The position numbers and the translations under genes are program-made. From contig WHVA01000143.1 in NCBI GenBank assembly GCA_015179125.1, forward strand, positions 62,001-126,000: DNA of 64,000 nt, in the 5' to 3' direction. The notes below the pieces were generated by a model. It ran no database searches and was not told the origin of the DNA. It was given only the letters and a program-made list of their open reading frames with translations. Shown here piece after piece: positions 1-9,916 of this stretch. The DNA comes from Gautieria morchelliformis (lineage: Eukaryota > Basidiomycota > Agaricomycetes > Gomphales > Gomphaceae). The first letter of the stretch is position 1; every line of letters starts with the position of its first letter.

Positions 1-540
1 ATTTGATAAATGATCTCTATTGCTCAATGGCTGGCACTGCTATGCTTGTCCCATCGCTGTGTGCTGACTAAGCTCTGCGAGGCGCGTCCGTCACTGATGG
101 ATGCTGGTCACATGACCATGTCAATGGCAGAGTGGGTTCGATCTAGAGAACGAGTATCTCAAAAGGCTTCACTTTTGAGATAGTTTAGAGTAGGCAATGA
201 TAATAGACTCTCAATGAAGATTTAGAGAAAACTATCAAGGATTAAGTTCTGTAGTTATCAAAAAAGTCTACAGTTACTTCAGGGGGTGAAACAGTAATTT
301 CTGGATGATCAGTTTGTACATTTGTGGTAGCTATTTATACTATAATAGTGATGACTACCAGTGTTCAGAATAATGAGTGGATGGGTTGAAAAACTGTGTG
401 TAAATAAAGGGGTGACTATATGTAGTCATAAAGCCATAAAAAAAGATGGGGATAATAACAGGGGTGATAGACTTTGGAATAGAGTCTTGTATCTACTATA
501 CAAAGCTCTGGTCTACATGGTGTTAGGATAATAGTCAGTT
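1..540. other. No recognisable gene; AT-rich spacer
   Basis: I see no open frame with recognisable protein character. The stretch is AT-rich and lies downstream, on the minus strand, of the decayed integrase at 0.67-1.54 kb. It could hold the rest of that element's 3' end or LTR, but no LTR terminus is visible. Confidence 0.4.
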
Positions 541-671
541 GGACGTTGGGGAAGTATGGCCTGTAATGAGGAATGGGAAGCCCTCCAGCATATCCAGTGT
601 GATGATAGTTGCTATCTACTGTGTGACATGTGTTGGTATCCACTCCCATGCCCCTCTGTATCCCGCTGGGT

Positions 672-1541
672 CTACATGGACCCACAACCCTTCGCCTCTC
701 GTGCTCCAGGTGCCCCCTCCTGAAAGGGATGCTCATTCCTGAGAATCTGCACCTCCTCTCCCAGCATCTCTCCTATGTCTCCCGCCATGTCCTCTTCTGC
801 TTCCTCTATTGCTCTATCCATCTCTCCTCTTCCACTCTGGGCGGTTGGGTATGCTTGTGCGACCTGGCCTTCTGCATAGGGGACATATCGCCTCATCCGT
901 CTCATGTGGACTGTTCCTTCGACTTCCATTCCATATAGTCTTGCCACTCTGTACGAGCTCATGATGTGTTCGATGACTGTTCTGGGTGGGGACCATCTTG
1001 GTAGTAGTTTGTTCCTCGTGTCATAGTTGCCCTCCCTTCATGAGATGTACACATGTATGAGTTCTCCCGGCTTGAACTCTACCGGGTGTACCTTGTCATC
1101 GTATGCTGCCTTCCTCCTCGCCACTCCGTCATGTGTGTGTGTCCCTGCGATCTCATGGTGTCTGTAAGAGTGAGGTGGTGTTCCACCTCCGTCCCTGTTG
1201 TATCTGTCAGGCTGTCCTCATTGGTGTGTTGTGTCCACCTCCTGCCCCATAGCAGTTCTCTGGGTGTCAGTGTCCACACTGGTATGATGCGGCATTGATG
1301 GTCCTGATGGCTTCATCCAGGTGGTCTGGCCAGTCATTTGGTGTCCTGTCTGGGTCTGCATCGTTGGTGTCTATGTCGTCTATGTCTAGTGTGCATAACC
1401 TTCTGAGTCAGCCCAGTAGTATTTTGTTAGCGTTCTCAACTAGCCTGTTCGTCCAAGGTGCATACACTGGTGTTGTGATCTGGCATATCCCATGGGCATT
1501 GCAGTACATTCTGACTTCCTCATTTCTGAACTGGGACCCTC
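672..1541 (-). pseudogene. Decayed LTR-retrotransposon integrase (Ty3/gypsy-like)
   Basis: Reading the minus strand from 1541 to 672 and moving between frames gives a recognisable integrase tail. First comes a core segment ending in the motif WTNRLVENAN, which contains the catalytic glutamate of the DDE core. A helical stretch with LDEAIRTIN follows. The C-terminal part contains VEFKPGELIHVY, then NKLLPRWSPPRTVIEHI, then VARLYGMEVEGTVHMRRMRRY. The first two catalytic aspartates are missing because homology stops at about 1541, where the sequence changes abruptly to a Helitron helicase fragment. Several frameshifts and stops interrupt it, so it cannot make protein. The assignment to Ty3/gypsy rather than another integrase class is inference. 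Confidence 0.6.
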
Positions 1542-1542
1542 C

Positions 1543-1712
1543 GAGATGATCCTGACCTCCAACACTCTAATGTTCATCCTCACCAACCGCAGCCTTGTCC
1601 CATTGCATAGTCCTTGCCTCTGATCCAAATTGCGCAACAGCATCAGAGGCACTCCAGGCTTGACTTCCAAGCGAGCAGGAGGAAGACTGCCCATCTCTAT
1701 GGAATTCAGATA
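1543..1712 (-). pseudogene. Helitron helicase fragment
   Basis: About 170 bp are nearly identical to 34648-34815, inside the intact Helitron Rep-helicase gene of this window. The minus strand encodes GSLPPARLEVKPGVPLMLLR followed by NLDQRQGLCNGTRLRLVRMN, which lies near the C-terminus of PIF1-type Helitron helicases. It ends sharply on both sides: into the integrase remnant at about 1541 and into the dispersed repeat at about 1712. It is a dead fragment. Its closeness to the 34-39 kb copy suggests a recent origin from that family. Confidence 0.8.
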
Positions 1713-2720
1713 CTCGCTATCACACGATCGTACAAAATATCTACACTACGAAGAAGCACCCCCGCGTTACGCAGGCCTCGCTGTAACATGCGCAGGCAAA
1801 TCCTATTATTCATAAATACTTAAATCACGCATAGCTACCCAGCACGCCGGCGTACGGTCGGTTTGTGGATATTTGGCGCATACGCGTCCACGCGCATAGA
1901 GCTCTCTGCTGATTCACTCCACCTGAAGCTCGCAGAATTACCGTGTGCATCCCAGTATGCAGGACTGAACTTAACCACATCCCATCCACGTATCCTCGAC
2001 CTTTCTGGCACCCGGGGGATCGTTATATACTTCCTTCCGCACCGTAACCACACACCACACCACCCTCGCCGCTCCCTGTAACAAGCTCACGGATACCATG
2101 ATGATCACTCAAAGTGAGTATATACCGCACCGACGCACCAAAGTTGGGCCATCTGGCCGGGGGGAGCAGCATAGTACCATACGTAGGCATAACAGCCAGT
2201 GGGCCCGACGCAACGCGCTGTACTGCGGCTCCAACAATCCCAGGGAAAGGAAAGCCCGAGGGGACGCCACTACACTTCTCCATATATTAATGGTATTTTC
2301 GTAGCAGCGTGAGTATCACCCCCCGTGCGCTATGGACGTCCCAATCGTGGATCAACGCCAACGTCCCCGGGAATAGCTTTTTCCGTAAATTGGAAATTCC
2401 GCCGAAACGCATACAGTCCGTTGCACCTAATTCTAACCCTTCGTCACGGGGCAACAGCGTCGCTATAGCACCACCGTAGACAGGTAGCACTCGGTTTCTG
2501 GTACAGTAGTCTGATTGCAGTTCATCTGTGGATCAGGATTCATGCTGCATGGTTTCTTCCAGAGCAACATCTCCTTCGACGTCAACGTCTACCTACCACG
2601 TTCCGCTTGCTCGTGCCAGGTATCACAGTACGGGGGTCACAAGTTAGCATAATGCAATTATTCTGCCATCTATCCATTTATGCACCTGATTCGTCACTAG
2701 TGTGCACCTGCCGTCCTTGC
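1712..2720. repeat. Dispersed repeat family R, copy A
   Basis: This block recurs, diverged, at 6290-6880 and in shortened form at 7365-7725. Shared landmarks include the start ATCACACGATCGTACAAA, a central stretch with CACGTATCCTCGACC, and a TATA-containing segment, GATCGTTATATACT. The right part (about 2490-2720) is shared with 15770-16000 and 18590-18690. It has no long open frame of recognisable type and no clear terminal repeats. It may be a non-autonomous transposon or the LTR of a lost element; I cannot decide which. Confidence 0.6.
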
Positions 2721-4940
2721 AGCATGGTCGTACCATACCGCTTCTACTTATGAAACGAATTGGTCTTCGGTATTTGGTAGCCATTCTGCAGCCGCCACCC
2801 CTTCTAGACGTGCTTGATCTTGGCCTTGCCTACTATGTAGTAAGCTTCATCCAGCTGTGTTGTAACCACCTGAAATTTGCGGGCTCCACACACCAAAATT
2901 TTCATGTACATGTAAATTACACCCTGAAGCAGTCCACTTCATCATGGGCATTCTGCCGAACAAAATATACACTAGTCTTTAGGTAGCCGACAGAGAGACA
3001 CCTTAACACCCCGTGTTGCCAATAATGGATGTGCAGCAGCCATGTCCTTAAACGTCTGAAGCAGGGTATCATCGTGGCTATTCGCGGGAGCATGGGTCAT
3101 CACATTGATGTACAGCACGCGCAGAAACTGGAAATGAGGTCCCGCGAGGACGCTGTACACTTCATTCCAGGCTGCCCAGTCCACGCTAGGGCCGTGATCG
3201 AGCCAGACAGGTTCCACGCGTAACTCTATATGATGCATATGCTTGGATGCGTCGACAGTAGACAGCCCCCTGCTTAACGTGGATAGGCATTCACCGTCCA
3301 TATTCACGTGAACCAGACTTAAGAATCCAATGTTCCCGTTGAACGCCAGATTGACCAAGGCCGGGACTTTTGCTTGCAAGTCAGGAGGGTTTTTGTATTC
3401 ACTCAAACAGGTGGTCACTCACACGCATATGGCAGGACAAAGGAGACGTGCTTGAGTGAGCTGCCGATGGCACAAAGTAGCAGGTTGACACAGTCGTCTT
3501 CAGTACGAGGAAGGTGTATGTGCAATGTATGGACGTGAGATACGTCCACGTGTGATCGAGGTCCAAAGAACAAGGTATCAAATATGCAATTGTCCAACCT
3601 CACATCCAGGCGAGTAAGGTGACACATGCGACGCCGCTCGAACTTTTCTTTATTGTCCTCATTGTCCTCCACTTGTTTGGTTCCCAGATTGAAACCACGT
3701 AGAAGAACCGGTGCCGTGTGGATACGATTTAACGAGAGGCCTATTGGGCCTCTGGCCTGATTTATAAAGTTCGCAAAGTCATCCATGCAGATAAATTGAC
3801 CGTTGTTGACATAAAGAAACGCCATCGAGGGCAGCTCGAGTACACGGGAAATCGATTGCCTCAAAGATCCTGGCATGAACCTCCAATTCAGGCCCCAAAT
3901 TTTGAGTTCCCGCACAAGGGTGAACTTGCCCAATAGTGGGGAGAGTGGGTTATCATTGCTAATCAAACCAGAGCCCTGCAAGTTAGGTAGCTCCAGCACT
4001 CGGACGTAACTGGCCAGATGGGGCGAGTTGAGTAGAACCTTATCCAGTCGCTGGATTTCTGCATGCATCTTGCGAGGATTTGGTCGGAACTTTATGTGGT
4101 GAAAGAGGCGAGTCTGGCTTAAGGGGAGCCATTAACCGCAAACCAGCGAGCAGGCAAGCAGGTGAGAGCGGCTAATATCGTCCTTCTCGTCAACATGACC
4201 GATAATCTTATCAATCAGTTCAACGGCTAGACTATTCATGGTCGTTCGCGGGATTGCCGTGGTGGTGGCGTCCATTTCAGAATTTGGTGGCTTGACGCTG
4301 ACCGGCGAAGTTAAAGGCTCAGAGCTCAATTCCCTGAAGTGTAACGTGCCTCAGATATCTTGTTTGGATTTGTATCGGTGTGTACTCACACAAGTGGCTG
4401 AGTATCCGTAGTCTTAATTCCTACGAATGAAGCACAAAGGAAACGACTAAACTGTGCAAAGTTAGTGTGCGTGCGGAAAGAAAGCAGAAAAAAAGCGTGT
4501 GAAGAGGATTGTGCGCGCCGCTAAAACCCTGCTGAGGTAAGGTGGCGCGCGTCTACCCTTGGTAAGTATTCAGCGGACACTGGGGGGTTCAGCGCGGCGT
4601 TGCTTGAAAATCGGCGTTTCCACATGCTCGTAAGCAATCAGTTCATTTTCGCTGAAATACCGTACACCGTCCCACCTTCAGCCTTAGGATTCAGGGTCAT
4701 ATATCATATCTACACTGTATTCAGATTCTGTCATATTTCTTCATCTTCACCTCCCGTGCCTGGCCCAGGACCTTCCGTGACATCACCGTCCCCACCCCTG
4801 CGGAGATTATTGACTATCTGCTTTGCTGACCCATCATTGCACACCCGCGACACGGGCATCCATGTAACGTTAGTTGCCGTTACCATCCATGTCCCGTCAC
4901 ACCACACTCCCCACCAGACGGACGTGTATAACAACACCAG
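2490..4940. repeat. Segmental duplication, copy 1 (F-box unit)
   Basis: About 2.4 kb aligns along its length with 15760-18235. The shared order is a repeat-R tail with its GTGCACCTGCC segment, the F-box gene on the minus strand, its upstream region with TGTGCAAAGTTAGTGTGCGT, and a right end near CCCGTCACACCACA. A third site, 7125-7330, carries only the ~200 bp left-hand part. Divergence is considerable, so the duplication is old. The unit may move as part of repeat family R. Confidence 0.65.
2972..4275 (-). pseudogene. F-box protein pseudogene, copy 1
   Basis: This is a fungal F-box protein of the type that recruits substrates to SCF ubiquitin ligases. The ATG at 4275 opens a reading frame with the F-box core MNSLAVELIDKIIGHV and CSLVC. 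The frame is then stopped by TAA at 4132-4134, where the paralogue at 16.2-17.55 kb reads a sense codon before WLP. After the stop the same frame continues as a leucine-rich, LRR-like C-terminal part. A 50 bp intron (3373-3422, GTGAGT to CAAG on the minus strand) keeps the frame to the end at 2972. The single in-frame stop is the only clear lesion. A shortened protein starting downstream is possible but would lack the F-box. Conservative call: pseudogene. Confidence 0.7.
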
Positions 4941-4969
4941 CGTCGCGCTGTGATGTTTGCGCATCGGGC

Positions 4970-5455
4970 AGTTGCAATAACACCATTATTCTAAAGGCGT
5001 GAACTATAACGCAGAGAATAAGCCACCCAGACCATCCTCTATAAGGTGTTTCTCCACATCTGACAGCAAATATGTCAAACATAGTTACCAGAGTGCCGCG
5101 TCGAATTCTCGAATCAAATTCCATGCCACGAACATCCACATGAGATAATTCTGCCGTTGTGGTGATGTCGTCCATTTCCTCAAGTGCCAGGTGTTGGGTG
5201 CATTTATGCTCCTGCACCAAAATCAAGCATAATATATTCAATTTCTTGTATGGTGTTCCAATCTCTTCTCACATTGTTCTTGTACCGTGCATCCATTTCT
5301 TTGATAATTTGGGAGGTTTTCTAGTTACTCTCTACCTCTCCATTTCATTTTGTTATTTCTACTTTCACAAGCGGCTGCACCCAGCGGAGTCTGAAATGAC
5401 TTCGACCGCGAGCTCTTGGGCACTAAAGAGCCAGGTAGTAGTACATGCACAGTGA
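4970..5455. other. Unassigned; possible minus-strand exon
   Basis: A minus-strand frame (about 5241-5080) has protein-like composition, with MDDITTTAELSHVDVRGMEF and FDIFAVRCGETPYRG. It has no recognisable domain, no clear splice partners and no paralogue in the window. Treat it as unassigned rather than as a gene. Confidence 0.2.
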
Positions 5456-5468
5456 GACAGATTTCCCC

Positions 5469-5635
5469 CTCTCTCAGTGACAACTAAATTCACTGAGAGA
5501 GGCAAGTAAATTAGTCTAGTGTTCTTTCGATTTATTGACCTAGAAATCCTCTGTAGTGAATTAATTTCTAGGTAGTGTATAATATATTTACAGTGACAAC
5601 TAAATTCACTGAGAGAGTGAATTAATTTCTAGTCT
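5469..5635. repeat. Inverted and direct short repeats, MITE-like
   Basis: A 12 bp perfect stem CTCTCTCAGTGA, a 9 nt loop and its complement lie at 5469-5501. The loop and right arm are repeated at about 5589-5617. Between them CTAGAAAT and ATTTCTAG form a second inverted pair, and GTGAATTAATTTCTAG occurs twice (about 5556 and 5615). The sequence is AT-rich with no gene. It looks like the remains of a small inverted-repeat transposon, but no target duplication was found. Confidence 0.45.
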
Positions 5636-5639
5636 ATTC

Positions 5640-6290
5640 TTTTGAGCAACAAGTCCATACCTACTGCCTATAATTCCTGTCTACTACACAAGGGCCACTG
5701 ACTTTATCGATTACTGTGGTGCGCTAGCGTTAACGCTGCTAGTTTACTTACAGTACACACTGGCGGCGAGCACTGTCCACCAGAAACTGGAGAGTACATA
5801 AGATGTCAGCAAAAAAGAGTGTACTACTGACTTGGTAACATGGCGGGAGCATAGACTCTAGTATTAAATGTGTGGACCCTTGTCGTTTTCGTTCGGGGGC
5901 TTTGCAGATCCAGACTTTATAGTAAGTAGACGCGGCGTACCACAGGAACGTAATCGCAGGCGTAGCCCTAATGCTAGACCGATTGATGTAGCCAGTTGCA
6001 CGCAATAATACACCCGGCAGCCAAGCGGACAAGAATACTGATATTTTGCAGGAAGGGAGACCCAAAACAACTATGGTGATAAACGTAAAGAATGGGATGC
6101 CGAAATTTTCAGGAGAGCTCCATGGCAGCGGCCGCGGTGCAAGCGTGGTGGGACATTTCTGAAATAGTCCGCTGGTGGGGCACAATTAACACGTAGATTC
6201 ATTCGATTACACGCCTGGGACGTGTTCCTGCATCGCGGATATACGTTCATGCCATACATTCGCCTCATTCCCGGAAGGGCCCACTTATTT
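5640..6290. other. No recognisable gene
   Basis: Frames on both strands stay open by chance in places, but none shows a domain, a repeat match or a consistent splice model. From about 6190 the sequence begins to resemble 7365-7440 and so belongs to repeat family R. Confidence 0.35.
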
Positions 6291-6880
6291 CGATCGTCTT
6301 CTGCCATCACATGATCGTACAAATATCTACACCCCGAAGCAGCACCCCCGTGTTTTTCAGGCCGTCGCTGTACCATTCGCAGGCATATCTTATTATTCCT
6401 AAATAATTAAATCATGGCAGCGCAGCACGCCGGTGTACGGTTGGTTTGTGGATATTGGGCGCATGTGCATGCACGCGCATGTATAGAGCCCACTACTGAT
6501 TCAGTCCGCCCGAAGCTCGCAGAATTACGGTGTGCATCCCAGTATGCAGTACTTGAACTGCATCCTATCCACGTATCCTCGACCTTTCTGGCTCCCGGGG
6601 ATCGTTATATACTGCCTTCCGCACCGTAACCCTACACCACACCACCCTCCCCGCTCCCTGTGCCAAGTACGCAACCACGGGTTCACTCCAAGTGAGTATA
6701 TACAGCACCGCCGCACCAAGGCTGGGCCATGCTGCAGAAAGGAGCAACGATTCACGCTTCGTGGTTCCTTCCAGCCCAACGTCTCCTTCGACGTCGACGG
6801 CTGCCCCCACCTTCCCCTTGCACGTGACGTGTATGAAAGTACGGTGGTTACAAGTATAATAGTATTACACGGCCATTTAT
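6290..6880. repeat. Dispersed repeat family R, copy B
   Basis: This copy aligns with 1712-2270 through the same landmarks: GATCGTACAAATATCTACAC, CCACGTATCCTCGACCTTTC and the TATA segment GATCGTTATATACTGCC. The order and spacing match copy A. No protein function is evident in any frame. Confidence 0.65.
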
Positions 6881-7124
6881 CCACTTATGCACCTACTTTC
6901 TTTATTTTTCTTTGTATTTTTATTTTTTATGATCATTTTATTCGACCGTGGGCTAGGCCCATGGTGGTCACTACACTGTTTGTACTAAATGGACGGACTT
7001 TCCCCCTCTCTCCCTGGGACTCACAGGCCCACTGCGTCCTCGAGTGAGCGGATGCACCGACGACGGGTCCATCGCCCCCGCCGGCCTGGCTCCTTGAGCC
7101 GTTTACCGCTCCCCTCCGTGTGAT

Positions 7125-7725
7125 TATGCACCTAAGTCATCCCTAATGTACACCTGCCATACTTGCACCATGGTCATGACATACCACTTGTACTTATGAA
7201 GCGAATTGATCTTCAGTATTTGGTAGCCATTCTGTCGCCGTGATCCCAGATGCTGTGCTTCACCTTGGCCTTGCCTACTAGTAAGCTTCTTCCAGCTGTG
7301 TTAATGCTAGCTTTGCTTCTCTTTGAACGTGGCCAACCGAAAATTGCTGGCCCCACACACCGAAATGTTGATCGTGCTTCGCGGATACACGTTCACATGA
7401 TACATTTGCCTCATTCCCTGAAAGGCCCACTTATTTCCCTGGCTTGTGGATACTGGGCGCGTATGCGTCCAGAGCCCACAACTGATTCAGTCCGCGTGAG
7501 GCTTGCACTGAAATTATGGTGTGAGAAGCCACGTTGCCAGACATCCCAGCACGCAGCACTCAGCCCACATCCGATCCACGTATCCTCGACCATCCTGTCA
7601 CTCCAGAGATGGTTACTGCCTCCCACGCCGTAACACACACGCCGCGACAAAGTCCGCGGCAGCCAGCGTCCCTCAGCCGTATCACGCCCAGGCTCCAATG
7701 TCCCAGGATAAGGAGTCGCTATTGA
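7125..7725. repeat. Dispersed repeat family R, two partial copies
   Basis: 7125-7330 matches the segment beside both F-box genes (about 2680-2890 and 15955-16140), with landmarks CACCTGCCATACTTGCACCA and CAGTATTTGGTAGCCATTCT. 7365-7640 is a shortened version of 6190-6600 with an internal deletion. Their juxtaposition without an F-box gene suggests that the ~200 bp piece is a terminal part of the repeat. Confidence 0.55.
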
Positions 7726-7729
7726 AATG

Positions 7730-9180
7730 TTAGACGTTCCGGTGAATTTGAGCATTGACCTGGACCGTGACCCATCACAGCAAATGTTGACGGGTGGCCG
7801 CTTTGTTAGAATGCGAGACTGAGACGAAATTCTCCGCGCGAGTGCGCAAGTCAAACATATATTTAATTGATACAAAGTTCTACAGTGTACAGGTGAGTGA
7901 ACGACGTGATGCATGGAGGCTAGCTATGCTCTTACCTCTGTGTTGCGCGCGAGAGGGTGAGTCAAACGGCTGAAGATAGACAAGACAGGAAGAAGCAACC
8001 AGTTAGATTCAAATAAATGCCTCGCATATTGTGCAAAGGCAGCAGGGAGGGAAACCAGTCAGAGCCATGAAGATTGTGGCAGAATGGCTCCCGTGGTGTG
8101 TTACTACAACACGCTTGTTCGTGGTTCGTGGTGGGTCGTTATACATTGAGTTACGACAGGTCCGGAGTAGCAACAGCGTCTTGGAGGTTGGAGCTCTGGG
8201 GTATGAGCCAGGTATGGCGGCGAAGTTCTCATCAATGACCAGAGGACGTGACACTATAACCACATCGCCCAACCGTGCACGCCATATTCTCTTCCCATCT
8301 CGTCCATGCACCATAAGTGGTGGGTCGTCGTCCAACACCGTCCACACCCGCCCGCCTAATCTCATTCCACCCCAGCCCAATAGCAATCTCCGCTATCACA
8401 TCCACTGCCGCCCAGAAAAGCACGCAGGTACCTGCCTCCCATACTAGCTACACCTTCCATATAAGTACGCCTTGATTAACATACAGTCGATCCAGGGCCA
8501 GGCATCATGCACGGATAAGAAACCTGGGATATACATAGGAGGGTGGGAAGATGGGAATTGTGGGGAAGAACATATATATATGTGGAGAAGATATTATACA
8601 CGGCGAAGGCGGCCCACCGGCGAGAAGGCGAGAAGGCGGCAAGAAGGGTGTAAGTATAGGAGAAGACTCGGACGTGACGCCCACTCGTTCTCATTCATCT
8701 GGCGTCACGTGGTCCAGCCGGACGAGCGTTGCCTTCAATGCGTCATATCTCTCCTCTGAGTCCTCTCTACGCACGCTCATCAGTGTCGGATCTGGCGCCG
8801 GAAGGGATAGTGCGTGCTAGTGATGGAGAGTGACGGTGGCGAACGTGGACGTTACTGGAACGCAGTATGACGTACAGGTGACGGTAGTGGCACTATGCCC
8901 GAAATCCGCGACCATGTCCGTGCGGAAATAATCAACAAACGACCTCGACCAGTGTATGACATCCCGACCCAGGAATAAGCCGACACGACATCCGACGATA
9001 CGGCGTACTGATGGGGTATGTTCTGTTCGTTGATCAGTGAAAATGGTTAACCAGTGCACATAATCATCCTGGCAGTATTCCTGGATCCTTAATCGTACAT
9101 GGTTACATACCGTTAATCCCGTATTGTCACTCGTGCATCATGTGTGGATACAGGCACTACTGTACCTTGAAGTTCATAGG
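7730..9180. other. Unassigned region with one possible minus-strand exon
   Basis: A minus-strand frame at about 8386-8190 has protein-like composition, with RVWTVLDDDPPLMVHGRDG and WRARLGDVVIVSRPLVIDEN. I found no start, no domain and no splice partners, so I do not call a gene. The rest of the interval shows nothing recognisable on either strand. Confidence 0.2.
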
Positions 9181-9189
9181 CCGTTCGTG

Positions 9190-9310
9190 CATCATTTTAA
9201 TTCAATCGTGGATCAACGTCAACGTTCGCTGGGGATCACTTTTTCTGGATATTGTGCCGAAGTACACATTCAGCTGCACCCATTTCTAACCCTTTTGAAC
9301 AGGAAAGCAG
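9190..9310. repeat. Repeat family R fragment
   Basis: The segment containing CAATCGTGGATCAACGTCAA through CATTTCTAACCCTT matches 2340-2450 of copy A in the same order. It is a short, diverged fragment with no coding content. Confidence 0.5.
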
Positions 9311-9399
9311 AACGACATAGCCATCATCAGGAAAAAAAGAGGGTGGTACTTAGCTTTACGTAGCGCACGTAGCACGTTTAGTGCGGTAGCACCCCCCCC

Positions 9400-9896
9400 T
9401 GTCATGTAACCCTCCGTAGATGACCGCCTGTCGCTGTATCCCTCCGTAGTGCGCGGTAGCACGCGAACACGGCCCTGTAGCGCTCTGTAGTCTCCAGAGG
9501 GCACACGCTACGGGGCACTAGAGCGTCCACGTAGGGCTCTGTAGCGCTCCCCCCATGGCGGCGTGGGGTCCGTAGGTATGCCAATACGGCCTGTACATTT
9601 GCATAGAATACCATCGCAGGGTTTTCAGACCGGTGTACACATGCAGTTGTAGTAGAATACTTGTATTCGGGCGATGTACCAATTACATGGGTCACAGGAT
9701 AGTTGACAGGCCATCTTGTCACGCGCAGGACTGAGTTCGAAGGGAAAACTGATTAGACTACTATCTACTCGGTGAGTACCTAGCACTACGCACCTGAGTT
9801 CGAAGGGAAAACTGATAGGGTTTCCCTTCGAACTCAGACTACCATATTGGGTCACTGCGTCACGTGATCTCGCGCGAGTAGCACGCGAGTAACACA
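9400..9896 (-). repeat. 3' LTR region of copia element 1 (left edge uncertain)
   Basis: On the minus strand the copia pol gene stops at 9917. A purine tract, GGGGGG (9897-9902), follows, then TGTGTTACTCGCGTG, which is the expected polypurine tract and LTR start. The outer edge is uncertain. TGTCATGTAACCC near 9400 would give a TG...CA LTR of about 500 bp. The region has several CCTCCGTAG-like short repeats. No second LTR exists because the 5' end of the element is lost. Confidence 0.5.
9731..9837. repeat. 17-18 bp hairpin plus direct copy inside LTR
   Basis: CTGAGTTCGAAGGGAAA occurs at 9731 and again at 9794. Its inverse complement, TTTCCCTTCGAACTCAG, lies at 9821-9837, so the second and third form a perfect hairpin with a short loop. 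It sits within the presumed LTR of copia element 1 and could be a structural or regulatory element of that LTR. Confidence 0.6.
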
Positions 9897-9916
9897 CCCC
9901 CCTGACGCGGTCAACG

